Source: Parvimonas micra (GTDB lineage Bacteria; Bacillota; Clostridia; Tissierellales; Peptoniphilaceae). From it: 64,000 nucleotides of DNA. This document shows positions 56,101 to 64,000 of this stretch, piece by piece. Position numbers and translations under genes: made by a program. The notes beneath the pieces were generated by a model that was not told where the DNA came from, searched no databases, and saw only the letters and a program-made list of their open reading frames with translations. Position 1 is the stretch's first letter. Every line of letters starts with the position of its first letter. The stretch is from the NCBI RefSeq assembly GCF_900637905.1, contig NZ_LR134472.1, positions 434,001-498,000 of the forward strand, read 5' to 3'.

Positions 56101-57093
56101 TTACCATAAAGTAGAATACATAACTGCTTTTATAGTATGCATTCTATTTTCAGCTTCATCAAATACAACTGATTGTGGTCCTTCAATAACTTCATCAGTA
56201 ACTTCCATTTCAGGAATACCAAATTTTTCAAAAATTTGTCTACCGATAACAGTTTTTTGATCGTGGAATGAAGGTAAGCAGTGCATAAAGATAGCAGTTT
56301 CTTTAGCGTTTGCCATAACTTCTTTGTTTACTTGGTATGGTTTTAACAATTTAATTCTTTCAGTCCAAACTTCGTCTGGTTCACCCATTGATACCCAAAT
56401 GTCTGTATAGATTACATCAGCATTTGTAGTTCCTTTTTTAACATCTTCTTCAAAGCTTACTGTACAATGAGTAGCCTTAGCAATTTCTAAAGCTTTTTCT
56501 CTCAGTTCTTCTTCAGGCCATAATTCTTTTGGAGCACAAGCTGTAAAGTTTACACCCATTTTAGCACAAGCTATCATAAGTGAGTTACCCATATTGTTTC
56601 TTGCATCTCCCATATATACAAAGTTTAACCCTTTTAAATATCCAAATTTTTCTTCAATAGTTAAAAGGTCAGCTAACATTTGAGTTGGGTGGAATTTATC
56701 AGTTAAACCGTTCCATACCGGAACTCCTGCATATTCTCCTAAAGTTTCAACTAATTCTTGGCTGAATCCTCTGTATTCGATACCATCATACATTCTTCCT
56801 AAAACTCTTGCAGTATCTTCAATGGATTCTTTTTTACCCATTTGTGAAGAACCTGGATCTAAGTAAGTAACTCCCATACCTAAGTCCATTCCGGCAACTT
56901 CGAAAGAACAACGAGTTCTTGTTGAAGTTTTTTCAAATAATAGTACTATATTTTTTCCTTCTAAATAACGATGTGGAGTTCCGCTTCTCTTTAAATCTTT
57001 AAAATTCTTTGAAAGATCCAAAAGATAACGAATTTCATCACTTGTAAAGTCTAATAATGTTAGGAAATTTCTTCCTCTTAAGTTTTTGCTCAT
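56101..57093 (-). CDS. arcB: Ornithine carbamoyltransferase
   Basis: Converts ornithine and carbamoyl phosphate to citrulline, or the reverse in catabolism. The 330-residue protein has the carbamoyl phosphate motif [17 protein letters not shown], and [10 protein letters not shown] for ornithine. Its partner arcC, nine bases downstream, argues for the catabolic direction (phosphorolysis of citrulline). No arcA (arginine deiminase) or arginine biosynthetic gene lies in the window. The name argF would be equally valid on sequence alone. Confidence 0.96.
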   Translation of the reverse strand: MSKNLRGRNFLTLLDFTSDEIRYLLDLSKNFKDLKRSGTPHRYLEGKNIVLLFEKTSTRTRCSFEVAGMDLGMGVTYLDPGSSQMGKKESIEDTARVLGRMYDGIEYRGFSQELVETLGEYAGVPVWNGLTDKFHPTQMLADLLTIEEKFGYLKGLNFVYMGDARNNMGNSLMIACAKMGVNFTACAPKELWPEEELREKALEIAKATHCTVSFEEDVKKGTTNADVIYTDIWVSMGEPDEVWTERIKLLKPYQVNKEVMANAKETAIFMHCLPSFHDQKTVIGRQIFEKFGIPEMEVTDEVIEGPQSVVFDEAENRMHTIKAVMYSTLW

Positions 57094-57119
57094 AACAATT
57101 CTCCTTTAAATAAATTTTT

Positions 57120-57136
57120 GATACGACAAACGTATC
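57120..57136. promoter_or_regulatory. Inverted repeat in arcB leader
   Basis: Perfect dyad GATACG-ACAAA-CGTATC between a TATAAT (about 57156-57161, minus strand) and the arcB ribosome binding site. It could be a repressor operator. The following 57137-57659 contains only AT-rich sequence in which I see no gene. Confidence 0.5.
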
Positions 57137-57659
57137 CATTACATAATTATTATACTATATCTTACAAAAAATTTCGGACATTTTGTTAATTAAAATTTGT
57201 ATTACTTTCTATTTATTTTTATTCTGATGAATTTATATGTATTTTATTTCTTAATTATTTCTATTATATTAATATATATTAATTTAAATTTATCCCCAAA
57301 TCCATCTGCAATAAAACATTCTTTTTCAATTTTTTTACAATCTTAAGTCTTTTTAACTTATACCAATTAAAAATATTTAAGTTTACTGTTTGTAGTATAA
57401 AATTAAATATTTTTATACTATAAACAGATTATAATATTTAACTTATTTTTACTCTAATTTAAAGATATATTGTCCTTTTATAGCTTATATAATTTATAAA
57501 TACAATATTTTAAAAATAAATTTAATCATTTTTGAAATTATTATGTGAGATTTATTTTAAAAAGACATTTTTTGTTTTTAAATCTTTACATAAATAAGAT
57601 TATGATTTATACTAATAACAACAAGAGATAATTTATTATAATTTGTAACAGGAGTATTT

Positions 57660-58916
57660 ATGAACAAACAAAAAGGAATCGAAATACAAAATAAAGCTAA
57701 TTCATATATAAATGAAGAAAGCATGTACAGTATTGACAGAGAAATAATAACATCTCCGACAAAAGGACTTTTTCATCAATCTGCAAGATTTTTGCTGATA
57801 AAAAAAGGTACTGCAAAAATGAGAATACAAAATAATATATATGAAATAAAAGACAAAACTTTAATCTGTATTTTACCTTGGGAATATACTGAGGTTATTG
57901 AAGTTTCAAAGACCATACAATATTTTATTCTAAAATATAATTTTGACAGCGCAAACAAAATAATAAAATCGTTTTATAATATTGATGCAGAAAATTTAAG
58001 TTTAATAAATTCATTTTACGACAATCCTGTAATCCAATGTACTGACGAACAATTCAAATATTTTTCAAATGTTTTTGATATGTTACGTGATGAACTAGGA
58101 GAAGATTCAACTTTGTATAACAAAAACGAAAATCCAATATCTTCAGCATATGTTTTAAACAAAATAATTGACTTAATTATAACTTACAGAAGAATGCAAA
58201 ATGAAGATACACAAAAAATAAAAAAGGTTGACGAAAAATTTGATAAAATAAATATTTTTAGATATATTCATGCACATTTAAGCGAAAAACTTACAATTTC
58301 TTCAATTTCAAAATTATTCTTTATGAGTGAATCAACAATAAATCGATATGTAAAAGAAACGACAGGTATTTCTTTTAACACCTTAATAAATGAAATGAGA
58401 GTCGGAAAAACTATGGATATGTTACTTTATACAGATCTCGATATAGAAGAAATCGCAGAAATAACAGGTTTTTCAGATAGATCCCATCTTTCAAAAGTAT
58501 TTACTGCAAGAACAGGACAAAACCCCAATAAATACAGACAAACATTTCATAAAGTTTCACAAATTTGTCAAATAGAGAATATAAGAAAATTTTATAGAAT
58601 ATTAAACTATGTAGTAAAAAATTCAAGTGATGATATAGAAATAGAAAGTATATGTAAAAACTTTTCAATATCCATAACAGAACTGAATAGATTGTTTATA
58701 TACTATGTAGAAAAAAATTTCAAAAATTTTTTAAATTTTGTACGAATTAATAAATCTACAAAATTATTGTTAAAAACAGATATGCAAATAACTGATATTG
58801 CATTTGAGGTTGGATATAATACAGTCAAAACATTTAATCGAAATTTTTTGAAATATCAAAAAATGTTACCAACTGAATTTAGAAAAAATCTAAAACTACA
58901 AGATAGAGAAATATAA
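57660..58916 (+). CDS. AraC family regulator with two AraC DNA-binding domains
   Basis: This 418-residue cytoplasmic regulator has an N-terminal cupin-like ligand domain (about 25-160). A first complete two-helix-turn-helix AraC domain (about 198-297) contains TISSISKLFFMSESTINRYVKE and IAEITGFSDRSHLSKVFTARTG then PNKYR. A second (about 312-410) contains IESICKNFSISITELNRLF and ITDIAFEVGYNTVKTFNRNFLKYQKMLPTEFR. Typical members have one DNA-binding domain and 280-300 residues. It is divergent from arcB across 566 bp and could control it, but that is inference. AACAGGAG ribosome binding site. Confidence 0.92.
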   Translation: MNKQKGIEIQNKANSYINEESMYSIDREIITSPTKGLFHQSARFLLIKKGTAKMRIQNNIYEIKDKTLICILPWEYTEVIEVSKTIQYFILKYNFDSANKIIKSFYNIDAENLSLINSFYDNPVIQCTDEQFKYFSNVFDMLRDELGEDSTLYNKNENPISSAYVLNKIIDLIITYRRMQNEDTQKIKKVDEKFDKINIFRYIHAHLSEKLTISSISKLFFMSESTINRYVKETTGISFNTLINEMRVGKTMDMLLYTDLDIEEIAEITGFSDRSHLSKVFTARTGQNPNKYRQTFHKVSQICQIENIRKFYRILNYVVKNSSDDIEIESICKNFSISITELNRLFIYYVEKNFKNFLNFVRINKSTKLLLKTDMQITDIAFEVGYNTVKTFNRNFLKYQKMLPTEFRKNLKLQDREI

Positions 58917-58943
58917 AAGCTGTTGATTAATTCAACAGCTTTT
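58915..58943 (+). terminator. Terminator of the AraC gene
   Basis: Perfect 12-bp stem AAAAGCTGTTGA / TCAACAGCTTTT; overlaps the stop codon. Confidence 0.88.
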
Positions 58944-59012
58944 TATTGTGAAACAACAAGGTTACCAGGAACCCACCTGATGTGAAGCATCGTGGAAGGG
59001 CGGGGTTCTTAT
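58944..59012. repeat. Short palindromic repeat, family A, inverted copy
   Basis: Reverse complement of the unit at 6693-6765: TTGTGAAACAACAAGG, then GGAACCCACCTGATG and GCATCGTGGAAGGG, GGGGTTCTTA. It follows the terminator of the AraC gene directly. Confidence 0.85.
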
Positions 59013-59014
59013 TT

Positions 59015-59191
59015 CTACTTTTCAACAGAATAATAACATCTCTTTGGAGAAATTATTTTTTCTTCAGCCTTTAATTTCTTTAAAATTTTATCCACTCCAG
59101 ATTTTTCAACTCCTAATTTTTCTGCGATTTCTCCACCTTTAAGAGCTTCTGAAGATTTTAATAATTCAATAATCTTTTCACTTAATTCCAT
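59015..59191 (-). CDS. Small winged-helix-like DNA-binding protein
   Basis: This 58-residue protein is nearly all HTH: ELSEKIIELLKSSEALKGGEIAEKLGVEKSGVDKILKKL, then a short wing (IISPKRCYYSVEK). This is the pattern of minimal winged-helix proteins in clostridia. The ATG at 59189-59191 is favoured because GGGGG lies 7 bases upstream; the ATG two codons earlier abuts it. It stands alone between the repeat and the tRNA operon terminator. Target unknown. Confidence 0.75.
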   Translation of the reverse strand: MELSEKIIELLKSSEALKGGEIAEKLGVEKSGVDKILKKLKAEEKIISPKRCYYSVEK

Positions 59192-59272
59192 TTTCATACC
59201 CCCTTATTTATAAGGCATTTATACCCTCAATATACATAAATTAAATAAAAATGAAAAACCCACTAAAAATAA

Positions 59273-59298
59273 GCAAAAAAAATCCTGCATTAGCAGGA
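59273..59298 (-). terminator. Terminator of the tRNA operon
   Basis: TCCTGC-ATTA-GCAGGA hairpin (59283-59298) and ten T on the minus strand, 42 bp after tRNA-Phe. Confidence 0.88.
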
Positions 59299-59339
59299 AA
59301 ATAATAGCAATCCGTAACAGAATTCTCGAATTACAGATC

Positions 59340-59415
<76 letters not shown>

Positions 59416-59477
59416 ATATAATTTTTATTTTTTTGAAATTTATAGTAATTTCTATATTTTATTGAATCTTAATTTTT

Positions 59478-59578
59478 AGATAGCTCATTCTCTCGTGCTT
59501 CGCACTAGACTAAGATATTGCCTAAAAACAACTTCGTTGTTTTTGCCACTTCCTTATACCGACTTTCGCTATCTGGGC
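59478..59578 (-). repeat. Hairpin element beginning as a tRNA-Phe 5' copy
   Basis: The minus strand starts GCCCAGATAGC (59568-59578), identical to tRNA-Phe, then GTCGGTA as in its D arm. Two hairpins follow: AAAAACAAC-TTC-GTTGTTTTT (59524-59544) and GTGC-TTC-GCAC (59495-59505). It closes with GCTATCT (59478-59484), complementary to its own AGATAGC. It cannot fold as a tRNA. Confidence 0.7.
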
Positions 59579-59613
59579 ATATTTAATATTGTGATTTCTT
59601 TATATTATGTAAA

Positions 59614-59687
59614 TGGCAGGGGTAGAAGGAATCGAACCCTCATCAGCGGTTTTGGAGACCGACATTCTACCGTTGAACTATACCCCT
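59614..59687 (-). tRNA. tRNA-Trp(CCA)
   Basis: AGGGGTATAG... cloverleaf with anticodon loop CTCCAAA; discriminator G as usual for Trp; CCA encoded. Confidence 0.97.
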
Positions 59688-59756
59688 ACAATACCAATAG
59701 TTTTTAGCTCTATAAAATAAGAGATATTTCTAAAATAGAAATATCTTCAGATAATT

Positions 59757-59833
59757 TGGTGGGCCTTCAGGGACTTGAACCCGGGACCTACCGGTTATGA
59801 GCCGGGCGCTCTAACCAACTGAGCTAAAGGCCC
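59757..59833 (-). tRNA. tRNA with CAT anticodon (Ile2 or elongator Met)
   Basis: GGGCCTTTAGCTCAG... with anticodon loop CTCATAA; CCA encoded, discriminator A. It lacks the initiator feature (C1-A72 mismatch). The CGGCTCATAACCG core looks like lysidine-modified tRNA-Ile2; tRNA-Met cannot be excluded by eye. Confidence 0.9.
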
Positions 59834-59840
59834 AAATTAT

Positions 59841-59931
59841 TGGCGGAGAAAGAGGGATTTGAACCCTCGCATCCCGTGAAGGATCTACTCCCTTAGCAGG
59901 GGAGCCTCTTCAGCCACTTGAGTATTTCTCC
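59841..59931 (-). tRNA. tRNA-Ser(GCT)
   Basis: Class II tRNA of 91 bases with a long variable arm; anticodon loop CTGCTAA; discriminator G; CCA encoded. Confidence 0.97.
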
Positions 59932-59935
59932 ATTG

Positions 59936-60024
59936 TGGCGGAGAGGGTGGGATTCGAACCCACGTGGGCGTGAACCCAAACGGTTTTCAAGACCGCCTCG
60001 TTATGACCACTTCGATACCTCTCC
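59936..60024 (-). tRNA. tRNA-Ser(TGA)
   Basis: Class II tRNA of 89 bases; anticodon loop CTTGAAA; discriminator G; CCA encoded. Confidence 0.97.
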
Positions 60025-60029
60025 ACAGA

Positions 60030-60105
60030 TGGTGATCCATCGGGGATTCGAACCCCGGACACCCTGATTAAAAGTCAGGTGCTCTACCGACTGAGCTAAT
60101 GAATC
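60030..60105 (-). tRNA. tRNA-Lys(TTT)
   Basis: GATTCATTAGCTC... with anticodon loop CTTTTAA; one G-T wobble in the acceptor; CCA encoded. Confidence 0.97.
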
Positions 60106-60112
60106 ATAAAAT

Positions 60113-60189
60113 TGGCTGGGGTAGCAGGACTCGAACCTGCGGAATGCTAGAGTCAAAGTCTAGTGCCTTACCGACTTGGCTATACCCCA
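60113..60189 (-). tRNA. tRNA-Gln(TTG)
   Basis: TGGGGTATAGCC... with anticodon loop CTTTGAC; discriminator G; U1-A72 pair as usual for Gln; CCA encoded. Confidence 0.97.
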
Positions 60190-60194
60190 AAGGT

Positions 60195-60271
<77 letters not shown>

Positions 60272-60275
60272 AAAA

Positions 60276-60349
60276 TGGAGCGGGTGAAGGGAATCGAACC
60301 CTCGCAACCAGCTTGGAAGGCTGGGGCTCTACCACTGAGCTACACCCGC
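60276..60349 (-). tRNA. tRNA-Gly(TCC)
   Basis: GCGGGTGTAGCTC... with anticodon loop CTTCCAA; discriminator T (U); CCA encoded. Confidence 0.97.
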
Positions 60350-60387
60350 AAATAAACTCAAACTTTATGGTCTTAACAAAATTCAAT

Positions 60388-60472
60388 TGGTGGAGGAGAG
60401 TGGATTCGAACCACTGAAAGCGCAGCTAACGGATTTACAGTCCGTCCCCTTTGGCCACTCGGGAACTCCTCC
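60388..60472 (-). tRNA. tRNA-Tyr(GTA)
   Basis: Class II tRNA of 85 bases; GGAGGAGTTCCCG... with anticodon loop CTGTAAA; discriminator A; CCA encoded. Confidence 0.97.
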
Positions 60473-60494
60473 ATATAATCTACAAAAAGTAGAT

Positions 60495-60570
<76 letters not shown>

Positions 60571-60578
60571 GTGTTTAT

Positions 60579-60655
60579 TGGCGACCTGGATGGGACTCGA
60601 ACCCACGACCTCTAGCGTGACAGGCTAGCATTCTAACCAGCTGAACTACCAGGCC
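60579..60655 (-). tRNA. tRNA-Asp(GTC)
   Basis: GGCCTGGTAGTTC... with anticodon loop CTGTCAC; discriminator G; CCA encoded. Confidence 0.97.
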
Positions 60656-60660
60656 ATATT

Positions 60661-60736
60661 TGGTGGGCACAATAGGGCTCGAACCTATGACCCCCTGCTT
60701 GTAAGGCAGATGCTCTCCCAACTGAGCTATGCGCCC
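60661..60736 (-). tRNA. tRNA-Val(TAC)
   Basis: GGGCGCATAGCTC... with anticodon loop CTTACAA; discriminator A; CCA encoded. Confidence 0.97.
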
Positions 60737-60767
60737 AAATATAACCAATAAACTACTAAAAACAAAG

Positions 60768-60842
60768 TGGTGACCCCACCGGGATTCGAACCCGGGTTAC
60801 CGCCGTGAAAGGGCGATGTCTTAACCGCTTGACCATGGGGCC
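60768..60842 (-). tRNA. tRNA-Glu(TTC)
   Basis: GGCCCCATGGTC... with anticodon loop CTTTCAC; CCA encoded. First tRNA of the operon. Confidence 0.97.
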
Positions 60843-60881
60843 TCATCAATCAACCTATACTCTAAAATTGACTGCCTAATA

Positions 60882-60910
60882 ATTATATACTATAACTTAT
60901 AGTTTGTCAA
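60882..60910 (-). promoter_or_regulatory. tRNA operon promoter, proximal
   Basis: Consensus TTGACA (60905-60910), 17 bp, consensus TATAAT (60882-60887). Confidence 0.92.
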
Positions 60911-60979
60911 TACTTTTTTAAAAGTTTTAATCTAACTAAATCTTTCTTTAAAACATATCTCTCAAACAGTTACTCGAAT

Positions 60980-61008
60980 ATTATACACTTTATTTTTTTC
61001 ATTGTCAA
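60980..61008 (-). promoter_or_regulatory. tRNA operon promoter, distal
   Basis: Second consensus promoter TTGACA (61003-61008), 17 bp, TATAAT (60980-60985), exactly 98 bp upstream of the first. Paired full-consensus promoters fit growth-rate-controlled stable RNA expression. Confidence 0.9.
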
Positions 61009-61031
61009 CACTTTTTCTAAAAAAAATTTTA

Positions 61032-62048
61032 TTAATTTTCTAGCTCCAAATTTGGCTCAACATTTAATGTTAAATCACTTCTTACTCCTGATATATACTC
61101 ATAATACCCTGATGATGCAATCATAGCGGCGTTATCTGTGCAAAGTATTTTATCCGGAAAATAGGATTTAAAACCATTTTTTTCGCACATTTTGTTTATC
61201 TCTTCTCTTAATGTATTATTTGCAGAAACACCACCCGATACAACAAGGGTATCTAATTTTTTTTCTTTCATTAACTTTTCAGTCTTAAAAATCAACACAT
61301 CAAAAACAGCTCTTTGAAAACTCGCACATACATCTTCTTTTGAAATTTCTTCGTTTTTTTGCTTTTTACTGTTTAAATAATTAAGTACAGCCGTTTTAAG
61401 TCCGCTAAAACTAAAATTATAGCTATTTTTATCAAGCATTACTCTTGGAAAATCTATCGACTTATCATTTCCAAGTTTTGCCAGTCTTTCAACTTCAGGG
61501 CCACCAGGATAATTCATTCCTAAACATCTAGCAACCTTATCATAAGCCTCTCCACAGGCATCATCAATTGTCTTTCCAATTACTTCCATATTGTTATAAT
61601 CTTTTACATATACTAAATAAGTATGCCCTCCGGAAACTAAAAGGCAAATAAATGGAGGCTCCAACTCCTTATGAGTTATAAAAGCCGCACAGATATGTCC
61701 CTTCATATGATTGACACCAACTAGTGGCTTTTTACAAGCATAAGATAATGCCTTTGCTTCTGATATTCCAACAAGCAAGGCTCCGACAAGACCCGGCCCT
61801 TTAGTAACGGCTATTGCATCTATATCAGCCATTGAAAGTTTCGCTTCTTCTAAAGCCTCTCTTACTATATTATTGATTACTTCTAAATGCATTCTGCTTG
61901 CAACTTCCGGTACTACTCCTCCGAATTTTTTATGCATATCTATTTGAGAAGAAATTACATTAGAAATAATTTCTCTTCCATTTTTTACGACTGCAACACT
62001 TGTTTCATCACAACTGCTTTCTATCGCCATAATTTTTATATCATCCAT
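61032..62048 (-). CDS. tsaD: tRNA N6-adenosine threonylcarbamoyltransferase
   Basis: Transfers threonylcarbamoyl to A37 of ANN-decoding tRNAs, with TsaB and TsaE. The 338-residue ASKHA-fold protein begins with [15 protein letters not shown]. Metal-binding His114 and His118 are in VNHMKGH, followed by [32 protein letters not shown] and a C-terminal CTDNAAMIA. It starts in TAATG, the stop of rimI. Last gene of the tsaE-tsaB-rimI-tsaD operon. Confidence 0.98.
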   Translation of the reverse strand: MDDIKIMAIESSCDETSVAVVKNGREIISNVISSQIDMHKKFGGVVPEVASRMHLEVINNIVREALEEAKLSMADIDAIAVTKGPGLVGALLVGISEAKALSYACKKPLVGVNHMKGHICAAFITHKELEPPFICLLVSGGHTYLVYVKDYNNMEVIGKTIDDACGEAYDKVARCLGMNYPGGPEVERLAKLGNDKSIDFPRVMLDKNSYNFSFSGLKTAVLNYLNSKKQKNEEISKEDVCASFQRAVFDVLIFKTEKLMKEKKLDTLVVSGGVSANNTLREEINKMCEKNGFKSYFPDKILCTDNAAMIASSGYYEYISGVRSDLTLNVEPNLELEN

Positions 62049-62482
62049 TAAACTACCTCTTTTAACATCATAATTCCATTTTCTTTCGGATTATTATAAT
62101 AGTCAACAATCTCTCTAATGTTTATAAATCCACATTTCTTATATAGATTAATAGCAGGAATATTGTTTTTTCTGACCTCTAAAAATATCTTTTTAACATT
62201 ATTTTTCTTTAATTCATTTAATAAGAATTCAATAATTTTAAAAGCAATCTGTTTCTTTCTAAGTTCCTTTAAAACAACTATTTTGTATATTTCAGCTTCA
62301 TCTAAAATTTGATTAAATATAACATATCCAATTACATTTTCTTCTTTTTCTGCTACAATGACTCTTTGATTTTTTATATATTCTAAATAAAATGCTTCTT
62401 TAAAATTGTTAGAAAAATTTTCATTATCTAAAGATAGAATATCAAACACATCTTTGTTTTCTGCGTATCTATATAAAATCAT
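62048..62482 (-). CDS. rimI: Ribosomal protein S18-alanine N-acetyltransferase
   Basis: A GNAT enzyme of 144 residues. The acetyl-CoA motif is [21 protein letters not shown]; its RxxGxG/A is changed to RKKQIA. It is followed by [19 protein letters not shown], the RimI hallmark. The assignment rests on that motif and on its place between tsaB and tsaD. It may acetylate ribosomal protein S18 or another substrate. Confidence 0.92.
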   Translation of the reverse strand: MILYRYAENKDVFDILSLDNENFSNNFKEAFYLEYIKNQRVIVAEKEENVIGYVIFNQILDEAEIYKIVVLKELRKKQIAFKIIEFLLNELKKNNVKKIFLEVRKNNIPAINLYKKCGFINIREIVDYYNNPKENGIMMLKEVV

Positions 62483-63166
62483 CTACTTACCTTTATTTTC
62501 CATATCTCTTTGAGCTTGTGAAAGTCTTACATATTCAGGACTTAAATTAAAACAGTCTGAAATATCTCCACTTTCAAATTTATGTTTACCAATAACACAG
62601 GCATTTCTTGAAATACAACTGTTTAAGCAAGCAGGAGTAATTTCAAAATTTTTATTTTTTAAAATTCGATCTTTATATAAATTAACGCAATCTCCTACAA
62701 AAACAAATTCTCCTTTATCTAAAAATTCTTCCAAAAGTTCATCAATAGTTAAAAGTGCCGGCGCAACAATATTTTTGTTTTCTAAGCCTTCATAAACTCC
62801 ATAATATACTCTTTCTCCTCTGGCGTCAATCAAAGGAATTTTCTTTTTATCGGTAAACACTCCAAAAGAAAGAGCCTCCAATGTATTTACCGCAACTATC
62901 GGCTTATTCAAAGCCATTGCCAAAGCCTTTACAACAGTAACCCCTATTCTTATCCCTGTAAAAGAGCCCGGTCCTGTAACTGCAACGAATAAGTCTATAT
63001 CTTCTATATCAATATTTAATTTTTTAAGCATTTCATCAACCATTACAAGCAAAATCTCATTATGGCTCATACTTTGATTAATACTAAAATCTCCAACAAT
63101 ATTATTATCTTCCATTACGGCACAGGAACTGTGAGTTGTTGAAGTATCTATCGCTAAAATTTTCAT
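62483..63166 (-). CDS. tsaB: tRNA threonylcarbamoyladenosine biosynthesis protein TsaB
   Basis: A TsaD-like scaffold protein of 227 residues. The N-terminal ILAIDTSTTHSSCAVM, SHNEILLVMVDEML and VTGPGSFTGIRIGV motifs are diagnostic. It lacks the metal His pair of TsaD, as expected. Genes tsaE and tsaB overlap by one base, and tsaB is directly followed by rimI. Confidence 0.96.
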   Translation of the reverse strand: MKILAIDTSTTHSSCAVMEDNNIVGDFSINQSMSHNEILLVMVDEMLKKLNIDIEDIDLFVAVTGPGSFTGIRIGVTVVKALAMALNKPIVAVNTLEALSFGVFTDKKKIPLIDARGERVYYGVYEGLENKNIVAPALLTIDELLEEFLDKGEFVFVGDCVNLYKDRILKNKNFEITPACLNSCISRNACVIGKHKFESGDISDCFNLSPEYVRLSQAQRDMENKGK

Positions 63167-63615
63167 TATAATCCCTCTATAATTTCCAATTCTCTTTTAT
63201 TATTTCCTTTAATTACAATCTTTCTTGAATTTTCAGAAATTTTTAAAATCTCAATTTCAATTAAATTTTTAGGTAATAAATAACCTGCGTTTTCCGCCCA
63301 TTCTATTACTGTAATCCCATCAGGATAAAAGTAGTTTTCATAATCTATTTGATAAAGTTCCTCCGGAGAATCAATTCTATATAAATCCATATGATTAAAC
63401 TCAAACTTTCCGGAATATAAATTAACTAAATTAAATGTCGGTGAAGTAATATCTTCACCAATTCCCAAATTTTTCCCTAAAAATTTAGTAAAAGTAGTTT
63501 TTCCGGCTCCGAGATCTCCAACCAAAGAAATCACATCGCCATTTTTTAATGTTTTTGAAAATCTTTTAGAAAAATTATCACATTCATCTAAAGAATTTAA
63601 AATAATCTCTAACAA
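63166..63615 (-). CDS. tsaE: tRNA threonylcarbamoyladenosine biosynthesis ATPase TsaE
   Basis: A P-loop ATPase of 149 residues. Walker A is GDLGAGKTTF (about 34-43), then ITSPTFNLVN, the HMDLYRI motif and VIEWAEN. First gene of the operon, with a TTG start (63613-63615) after GGAGGG. Its upstream region is the 88-bp tandem repeat. Confidence 0.96.
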   Translation of the reverse strand: MLEIILNSLDECDNFSKRFSKTLKNGDVISLVGDLGAGKTTFTKFLGKNLGIGEDITSPTFNLVNLYSGKFEFNHMDLYRIDSPEELYQIDYENYFYPDGITVIEWAENAGYLLPKNLIEIEILKISENSRKIVIKGNNKRELEIIEGL

Positions 63616-63652
63616 ATTTTCCCTCCTAAATTCTAAATATAAACTATATTTA

Positions 63653-63838
63653 ATTATATCATAATTTCGTTTTGATAATTAAATTTTGATTATTATGATG
63701 AAATAATTACAGCTTTATCATAAGGCATAAATCTATAATTATTATATCATAATCTCTTTTTGATAATTAAATTAATGTAATTATGATGAAATAATTATAG
63801 CTTTATCATAAGGCATAAATCTATAATTATTATATCAC
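63653..63838 (-). repeat. 88-bp tandem repeat with -10 boxes upstream of tsaE
   Basis: Two full copies begin at 63653 and 63741, and a start of a third at 63829; the period is exactly 88 bp. Each start holds, on the minus strand, TGaTATAAT (extended -10). Copies differ at a few positions (ATTTCGTTTTG versus ATCTCTTTTTG). The shared core AGCTTTATCATAAGGCAT is unchanged. Confidence 0.92.
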
Positions 63839-63869
63839 AAAAACAATTTTAATAACAGTTAAAGACGCG

Positions 63870-63895
63870 AAAAGGAGACTTGAAAGTCCCCTTTT
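63870..63895 (-). terminator. Terminator of the gene entering from the right edge
   Basis: AAAAGG-A-GACTT / AAGTC-C-CCTTTT hairpin with one mismatch and GA loop, ten bases after the stop of the partial gene. Confidence 0.75.
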
Positions 63896-63903
63896 AATAT
63901 TCT

Positions 63904-64000
63904 TTACTCTGAAACAAATTTAAGTTTTATATTCTTTAATGTCCAAGTATATTCTTCTAATGACATTTTTAAATTTAAATCTAACTCTTTTCCATTATAT
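63904..64000 (-). CDS. C-terminal end of an unidentified protein
   Basis: The minus strand is open from the window edge to a TAA at 63904-63906 and encodes about 31 residues ending in TLKNIKLKFVSE. It has no recognised motif. The following terminator supports it as a real gene end. Confidence 0.6.
   Translation of the reverse strand, partial: YNGKELDLNLKMSLEEYTWTLKNIKLKFVSE

Noticed and set aside
59478-59578. Phage attachment site
   Set aside because: Integrases normally duplicate the 3' end of a tRNA; here it is the 5' end, and no integrase is near.
63653-63838. CRISPR or origin iterons
   Set aside because: The 88-bp units abut each other and there is no dnaA or rep gene; the -10 boxes give a better explanation.

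Overview
This is an AT-rich, Gram-positive-type chromosomal window. Almost every gene has a strong GGAGG ribosome binding site, and many promoters match TTGACA-17-TATAAT. Gene content (T-box-controlled ileS, pyruvate phosphate dikinase with its regulator, clostridial-type ThyA, potBCD, M18 aminopeptidase, a long tRNA operon, no flagellar or sporulation genes) suggests an anaerobic Firmicute of the Tissierellia/Peptoniphilaceae type, perhaps Parvimonas-like. That placement is inference from memory. I see no prophage, insertion sequence, integrase or CRISPR array.

Layout. 1-2.3 kb: 3' part of ileS (minus) behind an isoleucine T-box. 2.5-6.7 kb: glutathione peroxidase, then a YtrA-type GntR-regulated operon with an ABC transporter. 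6.8-10.3 kb: two CPBP membrane proteases, a mosaic repeat and an L,D-transpeptidase. 10.5-14 kb: the pyruvate phosphate dikinase regulator and ppdK, the main plus-strand block. 14-20 kb: small membrane protein, TfoX-N protein, a paired ABC exporter with one unusually reduced half, and a pseudouridine catabolism pair (psuK-psuG). 20-28 kb: palindromic repeats, rpsU (59 codons), HIT protein, nicotinamidase-like hydrolase, MATE, topA, GNAT, flavin reductase, thyA, rpmE. 28-33 kb: small unknown gene, a heterodimeric ABC exporter and a LacI regulator with its own operator in its promoter. 33-38 kb: ABC-2 cluster with two tandem paralogous permeases, each with a copied promoter. 38-48 kb: alcohol dehydrogenase, M18 aminopeptidase, APC transporter, potBCD without potA, gpmA and a BrnQ carrying a ribbon-helix-helix-like tail. 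48-53 kb: rpsL-rpsG-fusA-tuf. 53-59 kb: Mbeg1-like lipase-fold protein, arcB-arcC-DMT transporter, and an AraC protein with two AraC DNA-binding domains. 59.3-61 kb: 14 tRNAs in one operon with tandem promoters, interrupted by a hairpin element that begins like tRNA-Phe. 61-63.6 kb: tsaE-tsaB-rimI-tsaD (t6A synthesis) behind an 88-bp tandem repeat that carries three -10 boxes.

Within operons most genes touch or overlap. The non-coding space is dominated by terminators and by two families of dispersed repeats made of short palindromes with TTC(G) loops. The most unusual features are the BrnQ-RHH fusion, the double AraC regulator, the reduced ABC exporter half, the duplicated permease and promoter unit, and the repeat families. 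I found nothing that I can defend as a wholly new multi-gene system.
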